Shown here piece by piece: positions 10,562 through 20,641 of a stretch of 29,294 nucleotides of DNA. A program made the translations under genes and the position numbers. Source of the stretch: Protostelium mycophagum (taxonomy: Eukaryota; Evosea; Variosea; Protosteliida; Protosteliaceae). The stretch lies in the NCBI GenBank assembly GCA_002081555.1, contig MZNV01002854.1, positions 1 through 29,294 on the forward strand, in the 5' to 3' direction. Under the pieces are notes generated by a model, which saw nothing but the letters and a program-made list of their open reading frames with translations, ran no database searches and was not told the DNA's origin. How positions within the stretch are numbered: position 1 is the stretch's first letter; every line of letters begins with the position of its first letter.

Positions 10562-10704
10562 ACATAAATATGAGTTTTTTTTTTGAGATGTCATATTCTT
10601 CGTGACATTGTCAGTATTCACACATTTTTGGGATCTCTCAACAACACGCCCAAAATCTATTTCTGTATGTTAATGCCACAGCAAAAATTCAAAAGGCACA
10701 GTAT

Positions 10705-11276
10705 TCAACTTGTCACCTCGGGGCATCGACCATTCAACAGTGCCCGTTCGTCAGTCAGCATGGGCCGTTCTGCCACGTACTCGCAATTGGTCAGCCCTCT
10801 CAAGTTGCTGTGCTTTTGGGAAGAATAAGAACACAAACAGTATTTTGTTCCATCAGGTCCAATGCTGGAACAGCCGAAGGATGAAAGATGAGATCCAAGT
10901 AGAAAATCAGGATTGATTTTAATTTGTTTAAGTTTACTCACTTATAATACCTGAGATGCGCTGATTTTGAGGGTGGTGGATGTTTTGTGGCCGTTGGGAC
11001 TCTTCCCAAGGAGAACAATGACCCGAAGTCTTGTTGTAGACCAGTAAAGTATAATCTACAACGATCACGGAGGAACTCAAAATCTATTTCCGTATTTGGT
11101 GGCTCACAGCTCCAATCTGTGTTTCTGAGAAAGAGAAAATCCCTTGAAAATAGTTCATCGAAGAGAGGCGAGTGGCTTTCAAGGCTGAACTGTTTCTGGG
11201 GAGGCTTTTTTTGGCTGCTGTCAATTTTCGGAAAATATGTCCACTTCCCGCGAAGTTTGTGGTCACCGAAATCCAC
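10705..11276 (-). CDS. Unrecognised protein, 148 aa, three exons
   Basis: Exons 11069-11276, 10951-11029 and 10705-10864 join in phase (introns of 39 and 86 nt) to 148 codons. The start is MDFGDHKLRGKWTYFPKI, and the C-terminal exon contains SIGPDGTKYCLCSYSS and LTNCEYVAERPMLTDE with four Cys. The first intron has a GTGATCG donor and carries both GTTGTAGA and TCTACAAC, an inverted pair. The frame is also open through that 39-nt intron, so retention would not cause a stop. I see no signal peptide and cannot name the family. It is divergent from the Lys/Glu-rich gene at 11406. Confidence 0.55.
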
Positions 11277-11322
11277 CGAAATTTAAATTTCAAAGCCGAA
11301 ATTGCCCCAATGTGCATGTGTG

Positions 11323-11330
11323 TGACGTCA
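11323..11330. promoter_or_regulatory. TGACGTCA palindrome upstream of the Lys/Glu-rich gene
   Basis: A perfect CRE-like octamer sits 76 bp before the ATG at 11406 in the short gap between two divergent genes. The same octamer occurs at 975, 6210, 6955, 7165, 11901, 16333 and 22953. bZIP binding is known for this sequence elsewhere; use here is inferred. Confidence 0.4.
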
Positions 11331-11405
11331 CCAGAAGTCGCTTCTCTTCAGGTTTTGCCAGTTCGTTCCAACACAATCACAACAACACAAGTCGCAACAA
11401 GCAAA

Positions 11406-11850
11406 ATGGTACGACACCCTCCAAACGCCGATTCATGACCTAACAAACGCAGTCTGACAAGCACGAAGAGAAGCCCAAGGAGGAGAAGCACAAGGAGGAG
11501 AAGAAGGACAAGAAGCCCAAGACTGACGAAGAGAAGAAGGTGATTGTCCTTCCTTAAAGAGGATGATTCTAATGGCTTCCAGGCTAAGGAGGACAAGAAG
11601 GCCAAGATGACTGAGGAAGAGAAGAAGGCTTACGAAGCCAAGAAGGCCGAGAAGAAGAAGGGCAAGGAGGGCAAGGAAAAGAAGGAGAAGAAGCCCAAGA
11701 CCGAGGAGGAGAAGAAGGTACTCATCTCATAATGTACAGAACGATCCTTATACTCTTTAGGCTAAGGAGGAGAAGAAGGCCAAGATGACCGACGAGGAAA
11801 AGAAGGCCCACGAAGCCAAGAAGGCCGAGAAGAAGAAGGAAAAGAAATGA
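11406..11850 (+). CDS. Lys/Glu-rich repeat protein with duplicated exons, 104 aa
   Basis: Exon 1 codes only for the initiator Met (11406-11408). Exons 11453-11539, 11583-11717 and 11761-11850 follow, with introns of 44, 43 and 43 nt, all in phase 0. The protein is almost entirely Lys, Glu, Ala and Asp in charged helical repeats. Exons 3 and 4 share AKEXKKAKMTXEEKKA and HEAKKAEKKK-type blocks, and exons 2 and 3 both end in KKPKT-EEKK, so the gene grew by exon duplication. There is no signal peptide. Such proteins form single alpha-helices or disordered charged tails; similarity to stress or nucleolar proteins is by composition only. A CRE palindrome lies 76 bp upstream. Confidence 0.8.
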
Positions 11851-11900
11851 GAACCACACTTCTATAAAGTTTACTCCTGAAATTGTGGATTGTATCTGGA

Positions 11901-11937
11901 TGACGTCACGCGTCATTTTTTTGACCGCGGTCACGTG
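11901..11937. promoter_or_regulatory. Promoter element cluster: TGACGTCA plus GCGGTCACGTG
   Basis: A perfect TGACGTCA (11901-11908) is followed 18 bp later by GCGGTCACGTG (11927-11937), nearly identical to the site at 5255-5266. The cluster lies between the stop of the Lys/Glu-rich gene and the cupin gene, whose ATG is at 12051. It is the best promoter candidate for the cupin. An upstream ATG at 11959 opens a short coiled-coil frame (MTQREKELEEQ) that could be a 5' exon or an upstream frame. Confidence 0.45.
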
Positions 11938-12050
11938 TTCCGTTTTGTATCATTGCAGATGACGCAGAGAGAAAAAGAACTAGAAGAGCAGGTCAGGAAC
12001 CTTCAGAAGCAATTACAACAATTCCCATTTTTCTGCCATTCGATCCTAAA

Positions 12051-12433
12051 ATGAGCCAGACGTGAGAAGAACAGCTGGTTCTTTGATTCTGATGTTGACA
12101 GAGAGAAAGTTCCTAAAGAAGAAAGAATGAATGCTGAAGATCAGGTCAAGAGCTGGGGATTCTCGCACGCTTACACTTGGACAGACAGACCGTGAGTCTA
12201 ATCCTCAAGGGATTGCCTGATTTGTCAGCAGTAACGCTCACTACCCACCACATACACATGCTGGAAAGACAACACATCTCATCCTGCGAGGAAATCTGCA
12301 GGTTCTATACCCAGATGATCTGTCTCCGAAGAAAGAGGAGCTGGGAGTTGGCGCTCGATTTGATGTGGACGCCAACAAGAGACATGAAGTTTGGGTTGGT
12401 TCGGAAGGTTGCACCTACGTCATCGGAGAATAA
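12051..12433 (+). CDS. Single-domain cupin protein, 100 aa
   Basis: Exons 12051-12061 (11 nt only), 12102-12191 and 12232-12433 are separated by two 40-nt introns and join exactly to 100 codons. The protein starts MSQTEKVPKEERM. The conserved small-cupin pattern is visible: KSWGFSHAYTW at the start, HYPPHTHAGKTTHLILRG (residues 38-54) with the two His of the first metal-binding motif and a glycine turn, GVGARFDVDANKRHEVWVG (72-90) with the second-motif His, and ending YVIGE. Small cupins bind a divalent metal; many relatives are uncharacterised, and no substrate is evident. It has no signal peptide, so it is probably cytosolic. The exact phase fit across two minimal introns makes the model strong. 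Confidence 0.85.
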
Positions 12434-12895
12434 ACTTGGGCCCAAAATGATAAATAAAGATCTAATTTTAGCATTTATCAATTTTATTCTGATTTCTGAA
12501 AAAAATTGTCTGACAAACGAAAATAAAAGATTTGGATATTTCTTCGTGCGACTGAAATTTGCGAGCGCATTCCGATTTCTCTTCTTTTGTTTATTGTTTT
12601 CCTGAACGGTCTGAAGAGATGCTCAATGCCATTCAACGGCAAAAGGATGTTTTACCCTGCCAGGAATTGAACCTGGGCTTGGTGTTTATGAGACACCTGT
12701 ACTGACCACTGTACTACAGGGCTGGGATACCACATCATTTGCCACCACAATCACTGTGCTGAGTGAAACCACCCTTTATATCTTGCAGAATGAAATCTCT
12801 CACTTTTGATAAAAATTGATGTCGACAACCACCTTTTACAGAACCTTCGTCTAAGTCTTGTCGAAATGAATGATAATACTGAGTAATTACTAATT
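12434..12895. other. Intergenic region holding one tRNA
   Basis: Apart from the tRNA listed separately, this stretch between the cupin stop and the convergent coiled-coil gene shows only AT-rich 3' flank (12440-12600) and no supported coding exon. A rightward frame from 12177 ends here but is only a shadow of the cupin gene. Confidence 0.5.
12653..12723 (-). tRNA. tRNA-Met (CAU anticodon), 71 nt
   Basis: Read on the minus strand, the sequence folds as a tRNA. The acceptor strand AGCCCTG pairs with CAGGGTA except for an A-A at the terminal pair and one G-T. The D arm is GTAC-AGTGGTCA-GTAC. The anticodon arm is GGTGT, loop CTCATAA, ACACC, with anticodon CAT. The T arm is CCAGG, TTCAATT, CCTGG. 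Box B reads GGTTCAATTCC and box A fits TAGTACAGTGG. A TTTT run shortly downstream can end Pol III transcription. There is no intron. The mismatched first pair leaves open a slightly degenerate copy or a tRNA-derived SINE head, but the arms are otherwise intact. Confidence 0.75.
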
Positions 12896-14097
12896 CTATT
12901 GTATTGCTCGCCCGCTCCGCCTCAGTTGTTGTGTTGTTGACAACAACTCCTTTCTCGTCGTCTGTAATTCCACTTGACTCTCCCTCAAAGACTCGTTCAG
13001 TTCTTTTATTTTGCTCTTGTACTTGTTGATGGCCTCGTCTCTTTCTTTGTAATACTGCAAACGTTGACTCTGCGTCTTGAAAATTAAGTTCGAGTAGATG
13101 TCATCCAGAATTACTGGAAGGCTCCTGACAAGTGTCAAATGACGTAAAGTATGTGTCACAAACCGGTCAATGTCTTTTCCTCTGACTGGCGCGGTTTTCA
13201 TCTTAGCTTTAGGTGCGGTTTTCTTTACTTGACTCCGTTCTAAAGAATGGCCCACGCTCTCCAACTGCTTGATTAAGGTTTGTAAATGGTCAAGAAGGGG
13301 ATGGTCTTCTGGCTTTATCGGATTGAGAATGTACAGGTCTTCGTCTGTCAACTTTTCCCGCCATTCCTCTATGTTCATCTGTTCCATACTGTCCCGAGTC
13401 TTCTCTAGAAGTTGAAGGATTTCTGGGGGGTAGGGGGTGTTTCCCTCTTTTGATGTCATCATGTGTTGTACATGCCCCGACAAGTGGTCGATGATGTCGA
13501 AGAGGTGGGTGAGCATTCGTCCAATCTCCATTCTGTACGCTTCTGATTCTGTCGATCGGTGCAAGTTCATCAACGTTCTCATCTCTTCTAATTGTGCGTT
13601 GATCTCTTGGCATGATGCCTCCCACTCTTCTACTTCTCGATTTAATACCTTCATGAATTAATTGAAGTTCTCGTTTCATCAGGATCTCATACCGTGACGC
13701 ATTCTCTGTATTCATCTAAACGTTCCGTCGTCTGTGCTAACTGCGCTTCCAAAGCGAGGCCTCTCTTGAATGTCTCAACAGATGTTTCACTCTGCCGTGT
13801 CGTCTCTTCTTTCATCGCTAATGTTAACATGTCCACAGCTTTTCTCGAGTCCATCAGCCGGCTGTCGCTTTGTTGCAGCTCATTTTTGAGGTGATTATTT
13901 TCTGCCTGGAGCTTGTCTCTTTCCTCTTTACACAAGAGGTACTTTGTTTCCATATTCCTCAGACGAGCAAGTTCTCGTTGTGATTCCTTCCATGTTGAGA
14001 GAAATGAATCCAGCTCGAGATCCAGTTGCCGCCTTAATTCGATCTCTAAAGATCGCTCTCGATCAGATGAAAAATCCAGGCCTTCTGTGTCACTCAT
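12896..14097 (-). CDS. Coiled-coil protein, 385 aa, function unknown
   Basis: Two exons (13693-14097 and 12896-13648) join in phase 0 across a 44-nt intron. The protein starts MSDTEGLDFSSDRERSLEIE. Residues about 15-170 and 320-380 show heptad-type runs rich in Glu, Leu, Arg and Gln (for example ERDKLQAENNHLKNELQQ). Between them lies a less charged helical region (LLDHLQTLIKQLESVGHSL, later RFVTHTLRHLTLVRSLP). The layout resembles cytoskeletal, centrosomal or HAUS/kinesin-accessory coiled-coil proteins, but I cannot assign one. There is no signal peptide or membrane segment. It shares a short divergent promoter (14098-14190) with the MRD1-like gene. Confidence 0.8.
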
Positions 14098-14190
14098 TTT
14101 ACATGTGATGTTGTTGTCACATTCAAATCAGCTTGAGGGCGCGAAATTAGCATCCGACTCAACTACAACCAAACTAATCATTCGTTTTCT

Positions 14191-17100
14191 ATGAAGAAAG
14201 AAAAAATACAAGAAAGGTGAATGTGATTGTATAGAAGTGAACTCCTTGAATTCGTCTTGGTGAAACAAAATACCGGGAAAATATTCAGTTTTTTGGTTTT
14301 ATTTAACTCTCTACAACGCTTTAGGAGGTCTTGCCATTTCGGAAAAAATTCTCACATCACATCTTCTCCAGCATCATGTGGGCGTTTAGACATTGTTGAT
14401 CACAATTGAATTTCTTAATTATGAAACAGGACAACACGTATCTGTGTTAAATCACTGCCAAAACACATCACAGAGAAGAGGCTGAAGGAACACTTTGGTA
14501 AAAAGGGAGATGTCACAGACGTTAAGATATTAAGAACAAAGTAAGTTTGCAATTGTTGATCTCAATCACATCTTGAATTGATGTGATTTTTAGAGATGGA
14601 ATCTCGAGACAGATGGGTTTCGTAGGATTCAGCGACAATGAAAGTGCTGCAGCAGCCATCAAATTCTTTAATGGCACATATCTGGATACATCAAAGCTCA
14701 TAGTGGAGGCAGCCAAGTCGGTATGCTTTCCTTTTGTATCTCATAAATACAACACAACAACCTCCGTGATCATCCTCTTCCATTTAAAAAATGATAGTTG
14801 TACAAAAATCTGAAAAACGTCTCTACACCATTGTAGATTGTCCAAATGACCAAGAATAGGTGGGAGATCACAGCTTATCGAGACCTTGGAGTAGACACAG
14901 TGAAGGCAGTTCAAAATTCAAAGGTACACCAACGAATTCCAAAATACAAGAAAAAGAAGCGGCCGCAGACCCCAAAGATAAAAAATCAGATGTAAGTAGT
15001 CGAATATTTAATCTTAAATTTCAAAATTTATTAAAAAATAGAAAAAAAGAAAATTTCTGGAAGAGATTGGAGGATCGGAAGTAAACGAAGAGAAAGAACT
15101 CGAAGAATTTTTAAAATTATCCAAGAAAAAGGTGCCACAGAAACAATGGACAGACGATGGCGCTGATGTGGATATTAAATCTGGTGGGAGGTTTTATTTT
15201 ATTTTGAATTTTTATATTGTGGCGGGAGATCATTTTGCATGAAATAAATGAAGAAGGGATGGTTGGCAGAGCCACAACGAAGTATAGACAACAGACAATT
15301 CAAATTCACAAACGGATACAACTCTGTCGCACAAGCTTTCGCCGGAGGACCTGAAAAGTCTATCTAAATCTTCACATGAATTAATTATTCTTGATGAAAT
15401 ATTTTAACATAGTACAGGCGAGTCAAACAAAAATAAAAAATCAAAAGGAGATAACATGAAAGTAGAAGCCGGTAAATACTTGGCCCAGAAACAAAATTCC
15501 GTGAAATTTCACTGAAATTTCACAGCCGATTCTGATGACGAATATTTCGAGGCTAAAGAAGAGATTGCTGAGGAGAAGAACGACGACGCCCACAATGAAC
15601 AACTGAGTGATATGGATTATATCCGCAAGAAGATGGCAGAGGTAACTGTGAATTCCCAGAGAATTTCATGTAGATTTCGACGAAATTTCAAGATGTTTGT
15701 GATGAAATCTCGGTGATGACATGATTACAGAACAATGAAGAGGAAGAAGAGGTGGAGGAAGAGGTAATTTTTTTAATTCAAAATCATCCATCTACAACGT
15801 TTCATGAAAATAAAACTGAATAGGGAGACTCCTCTGATGAAAAAAAACCGAAAAAACAAAAAATAGAAGAAAAACCGGAGAAAAAAACAGAAATAGTCAA
15901 AAAAGAAAAACCCGTTCCAAAAGAGGAGGTAAGCCGGAATTTCTGTTGGATTTCGATGAAATTTCGATGAGAAGAGCTGACCTTCTTGGGTAGGTTGAAG
16001 ACCCAACAAGACTGTTCATACGTAATCTGTCATTTTTGGTGAGGGAGGAGGACCTGAAGGCGTTAATGTCAAAGTGAGTTGTAGAACTACTATTTTCTTA
16101 TTATTTTCTCAAAGAGGATTTCATGTATAAATTATTTTAGAATAAATTTAATTTCCAAAATTTAGAATAAATTTTTGAAAATAAATATTAGGTATGGAGA
16201 AATCAGTGAATTACACATTCCCGTGGACAAAAAGACACAAAACACGAAAGGAATGGCCTTTGTTCAATTCACAGAAGCAACTGCAGCCTCAAAAGCCCTC
16301 ACAGCACTTGATGGCTCGATCTTTCAAGGTGATGACGTCATCACATCACCCACAAACTCCTCCGAAGATTTTTGTGGAGCCGATGTGTTTCTCCACGCTG
16401 ACATTCTTGACAGGAAGGTTGATGCATCTCCTTCCCGCCAAAAAGAAATTTGAAATCGAAGATAAAGAGGACGAAGGATTTAAAAAAAAGAAGGAGAAGG
16501 AGTTGAAAGAATCAGCAGGAAGCTCACACAATTGGAATTCTTTCTTCATGAACGTGAGTCGTTGTAGTCGGTCGAAATTTCCCGCCCAAATTCCTTGTGC
16601 GAAACTGACGGGTTGTAGAGCGATGCGGTGGCCCAAGCTATCGCTGCTAAATTTGGAGTGACAAAGGCGCAAGTATTGGACAGGGAATCAGACGACAATT
16701 TAGCAGTTCGTCTGGCCCTCGCCGAAACACAGATCATAAATGACACCAAGAAGATGCTTGTCGAGGTATGTTTCTACATCGTTGTAGATTGTCGAATATC
16801 GCAATATTTCTGTGATTGCAGTGGCGCTTTGCGTAGCTTGCTGATTGAAATGTATTGTATATCTTCGTAAAAGTGTATTTTTCCTTGTCTTGAACTATGC
16901 GCTGAGTCTCCACATTTAAATTGATGATTCTACAGCAAGGCGTAAACTTGGAGAAACTCGGTTCCAGCGGAAATAAGAAGGTGAGACTCGTTGTAGATGC
17001 AATTCTCGACTTTTCTAAGAAGATTCAGGGGCCGAGAAGTGACGTGGCAATGATAGTCAAAAACATCCCTTACGATACTGAAGTGGAAGATCTCACCATC

Positions 17101-18437
17101 TTATTTGGAAATTTCGGAACAATATCTCGGGTAAATTACTTATCTCCTCGTTGTAGAGGGTCGATTTCTCACGAAATTTCAGTTGATTTTACCGCCGGTC
17201 AAAACCATCGCCATCATAGAGTTCTTAAACATCAACGATGCTAAGAAGGCCTTCAGAAGCCTTGCATACAAATTGTTCAAATCAGTCCCGTTGTATTTAG
17301 AATGGGCCCCTGCCAACATCTTCGATACACCCGCACCCGTAAGTTGAAATCTCCATGAGATTTCATGTGGATTTGATGCTGAAGAATGACAGGCACCTGT
17401 CATTGTGAAGGAGGAATCAGAAGTCAAGACCGGAAAGGCCAACGAAAATATTGAGAAAAAGAGAAAGGCAGAGGAGGTAATCGAACACTTGTACATGTCA
17501 TCGTCCTTGAGACCACGTCGACATTGTTTAGATTGTGGCCGCTGTACACATACTGACTGGTTGTAGATCACCACAGCCACAACAGAAGACGCAGAAGAGG
17601 AGGAGGCACCAAAGGCGAAGGGTTGCACTATATTCGTCAAGAATCTCAACTTTGCAACCACAGACGAATCTCTCAAGAATTTGTTCCAGTCCATTGGAGA
17701 GGTAATCTACAACGAGATTCTTCCAGGAAAATTCACGATATCATTTCTGCAGAATGGTCGTTGTAGATTGACGAAAACAGGTGCGCAGTGCTACTGTGGC
17801 GAAGAAGAAGGACATGAAAAAGCAAGGACAGATGCTCTCTATGGGTTTCGGTTTCGTCGAGATGAAGACACCAGAAGCCGCGATGATGGCCATGAGAAAG
17901 CTCCAGGTTCGATCCTTTCCCCCGCTCGTTTTTTCTGAACGACACCAGGGAGCGTATTTAGACAGCCACGTTCTGTCATTGCAGTTCTCCGAAAGAGAGG
18001 CCAAGCCAAAGAAAGAAACAAGCGAGAAGAGAGATCCCGGAAAAGCGTATGTCTCTTCTACCAAGTTGGTGGTCAAAAACGTCGCCTTCGAGGTTAAGAG
18101 AAAGGACCTGCAAGACTTGTTCAAGCCGTTTGGACAGGTGATCTGTTCTATTGTCTTATGCACATTTTTTAGCAGTAAACTCCACTGTGGCTCCGTCATG
18201 TTTGCTATTAAAAGTGACACCCACTAGGTCAAGAGTGTTCGTATCCCCAAGCAGGTCAACAACAAGACGAGAGGTTTTGCTTTCGTTGAGTTTCTCACCA
18301 AGCAAGAAGCAGAGAATGCCAAGGAGGCACTCAAAGACACGCATCTTTACGGAAGACATCTTGTCATCGATTATGCACAAGAAGACAACGACGACGTGGA
18401 GGAACTCAGAAAGAAGCAGGCGCTGTCCTTCCAATAA
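14191..18437 (+). CDS. MRD1: MRD1/RBM19-like pre-rRNA processing protein with five RRMs
   Basis: This large multi-exon gene probably starts at 14191 (MKKEKIQE, exon of 26 nt, joined in phase to 14430). Then come RRM1 (RICVKSLPKHITEKRLKEHF, MGFVGFSD), a GDHSLSRPWSRH linker, an acidic/basic linker containing LSDMDYIRKKMAE, RRM2 (RLFIRNLSFLVREEDL, KGMAFVQF), the SDAVAQAIAAKFGV linker, RRM3 (AMIVKNIPYDTEVEDL), RRM4 (CTIFVKNLNFATTDESL, GFGFVEM) and RRM5 (KLVVKNVAFEVKRKDL, GFAFVEF), ending KKQALSFQ at 18437. Five RRMs match yeast Mrd1; animal RBM19 has six. Mrd1 acts in the nucleolus on 18S pre-rRNA cleavage within the small-subunit processome. Introns are mostly 40-60 nt. A 45-nt intron candidate at 14924-14968 keeps frame either way. 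The linker exon around 15180-15420 is unresolved. Confidence 0.9.
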
Positions 18438-18525
18438 ACAAAGTCAAAAGAATAATGGATTTGTTCAATTTCCATTACAAAAACAAGATGCTCCAGGTCA
18501 ATTATGATTGTATTGCAGGAATGGT

Positions 18526-19622
18526 TCAGAGACATTCTTTGGGCAGCTGCTTGTCCACTAAAATGATCAGTACAAAGATGATTTGCGCATAATCAAACTC
18601 ACGTTGGTAATTATCCCATTCGTACACTGTCTTGATTTTGGTTTCCTTATCTTGAGTGTAGATCACTTTGCGATCCCCCCACACAGAACCGAGAATTTGC
18701 AATAATACCCATTCTACCATGTCTGTCTTTCCAAGAACAGGGAGCATCTGTCCCCCTGAATAATCAATCAAAACAATCATCATGAGGACCTACGTGCCCT
18801 GGAAGAACCAAGTCTGGCTGTCTGGGGATGTCGTCACTGTCTCGTTTCCATTGCTGTACACCTGACCCTAGTTGTGTCAGCGTGTTATTTGACAAACAAA
18901 CTCACCTGTTTTGTAACACTTTCACCACCGGCTGCGTATTCAGACCACTTGTAAAAATAAGGAGTGGCGGGAGAGGGGATGTTCTGCACAACATGTTAAT
19001 ATTTCTGTACACTCAAGGTGACTCACAGAGTAGCAAACAGAAGTCAACTGAGGCATATTTGCCCTCCAGTTCCAGGGTAGAATTTGAAATTGTGGACTTC
19101 ACCCATTAAAATGGTATAGAAAGGGATTGTACCATTGACTGATGCGCAGAGTTCTGCATCCTGGAAAAGATATCAATGTAGCACTAAGATATCTCCTCAC
19201 CTGTTCTCGCGTGTTATAATGCACCTTCACTTTGTACAACAGTCCAGGTTCTGAGCCAAACGTACATTTCTTTCCGAGGGGGCTAAGAAATGTTATTTTA
19301 CAGAGCATGACAAGTCCTAAACTCACACATTATCCTCATTCCATGCACGAAGGGGATTGAATGTCACATCGCTGGAGTGCTCTAGAATACACATTTTGCT
19401 GGTGGTAAAGGAGTGGATTGTCTGATTGGAAGAAAAATACATAGCTGTCCCAGGATATGTTGATTTCACGTGGGTGGCATCTCCAAAGCAAATTAAAGTG
19501 GAATACTGGTCAATTCAGCATAATAAGACATGAAAACACACCCTTTGAATAAGCTGATATTGGGAGGGGAAATTGAGCTGGGCAAAAGCCGCAGTGAAGA
19601 GGAGCAAGGTGAGGCGGACCAT
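18526..19622 (-). CDS. Secreted Cys-containing protein, function unknown
   Basis: The start MVRLTLLLFTAAFAQLNFP is a clear signal peptide with likely cleavage after FAQ. In-phase exons follow, encoding YSTLICFGDATHVKSTYPG, SKMCILEHSSDVTFNPLRA, KKCTFGSEPGLLYKVKVHY, DAELCASVNGTIPFY, LTSVCYS, NIPSPATPYFYKWSEYAAGG, GQVYSNGNETVTTSP, APCSWKDRH and VIYTQDKETKIKTVYEWD, ending LPKECL. Introns are 36-60 nt. About seven Cys are spaced through the mature part, with N-glycosylation sequons (NQT, NGT, NET), fitting an extracellular or lumenal beta-rich protein. I do not recognise the family. The donor before LTSVCYS (GTCCAC) is weak and was chosen by phase. A 41-nt intron just upstream of the ATG may lie in the 5' UTR. 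Confidence 0.65.
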
Positions 19623-20035
19623 ATCTAATGTGGAATGGTGATGTGAAAGAAAATTTCGTCAACACTCGGTACAGGTTGAAAAAATCTCGTCTCAGTTCCG
19701 CGGGGATGTTGATTATCTGAGACATCGCCGCGGCCATTCTCCGTCTACAATTGTAGAACGTTCAATGATTTTACATCAAAAGTCGGTCCTTAACATACAA
19801 AATGACGGAACGGGACTAGCGTGCTCATTCGTTAACTGTGGCTTGCAGAGTTTTCATTTTGAGACTGAGAGTTTCTTGAAATTTTATGAAAAATGTTTCA
19901 TTTCTTGCGCAATTTCGTTTTCATTTAATTCCAGATGTTGAAATCGCGGTAAGGAATGCGGCGAAAAGCCGGTATCCAAGTCCTGTTGTGGAAAGAGGTT
20001 TCTCATAAGAAGATAATCATTATTTCAACGACACG
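19623..20035. promoter_or_regulatory. Divergent intergenic region with a TCTACAATTGTAGA palindrome
   Basis: The gap separates the leftward secreted protein and the rightward mucin-like gene. A perfect 14-bp palindrome, two TTGTAGA copies head to head, lies at 19744-19757. On the minus strand an ATG-led frame starting MAAAMSQIINIP (19737) is followed by a donor GTGTTGACG and an acceptor CATTAG 41 nt later, which suggests a spliced 5' leader of the secreted gene. The rest is AT-rich. Confidence 0.4.
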
Positions 20036-20584
20036 ATGAACAACATGAACAGACTCCTTATTCTCTCAATCTTGGCTCTGGCCACCTCTATCGACCCTCG
20101 CGTTGTAGAAGAAGAGACACAAACCAAAAGTCAGATAACCTCTGCAGTTAATATTACTGCTACCACTCCCACCCTGCCTACCCCCATTGCTGAGACTGCC
20201 ACTCACACTAGACTTAACGCGACTGAACCAGTGGGGTTTAACACTACGATAAAATCCTCGGTGCACACCATACCAGCCACAGAATCCTCTATTGAGGCCA
20301 CGAAGCGTACAGCAACCGTTACTTCGGCAAACTCGATAACCACTGGACTTGAAAGTACGATTCCCACCAGTCCCACCTCCCGACCCACCACATCTCCCGC
20401 CATCACTTCCCACAACCTCATTACTTCCGTCTCTCAAGACAAATCCACAAACAATGGTGCCTCGAAGACAACCGAACTGGGAGGAACCCCGACCACAAAA
20501 CCCTTCAACAGGCCCCAGAACTCCGGCATCATGTTCTTACCAAAAGTCGCATTCATCGTTCTTGCCATCATCATCGTCTTTTGA
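20036..20584 (+). CDS. Mucin-like Ser/Thr/Pro-rich GPI-anchored surface protein, 182 aa
   Basis: This single exon has an N-terminal signal peptide (MNNMNRLLILSILALATS), a central region of about 140 residues dominated by Thr, Ser, Pro, Ala and Asn with sequons such as NIT, NAT and NTT, and a C-terminal hydrophobic tail (VAFIVLAIIIVF) with nothing after it. Preceding small residues (QNSG) could serve as the omega site. This is the classic layout of a GPI-anchored, heavily O-glycosylated cell-surface protein. Two other in-frame Met codons near the start are both within the first four residues. It is close to the PIG-A gene that starts GPI synthesis, probably by chance. No homologue is recognised. 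Confidence 0.75.
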   Translation: MNNMNRLLILSILALATSIDPRVVEEETQTKSQITSAVNITATTPTLPTPIAETATHTRLNATEPVGFNTTIKSSVHTIPATESSIEATKRTATVTSANSITTGLESTIPTSPTSRPTTSPAITSHNLITSVSQDKSTNNGASKTTELGGTPTTKPFNRPQNSGIMFLPKVAFIVLAIIIVF

Positions 20585-20641
20585 AAAGCACATGAAGTGT
20601 TTGACATTCGAATAAAACGAAGTCTACATATTTTATCGGCT

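Noticed and set aside
10987-11286. Rightward frame over the 148-aa gene
   Set aside because: The minus-strand exons join exactly in phase, while the rightward frame has no support.
12177-12605. Rightward frame of 142 codons across the cupin region
   Set aside because: It is out of frame with the conserved cupin motifs and runs into AT-rich 3' flank.
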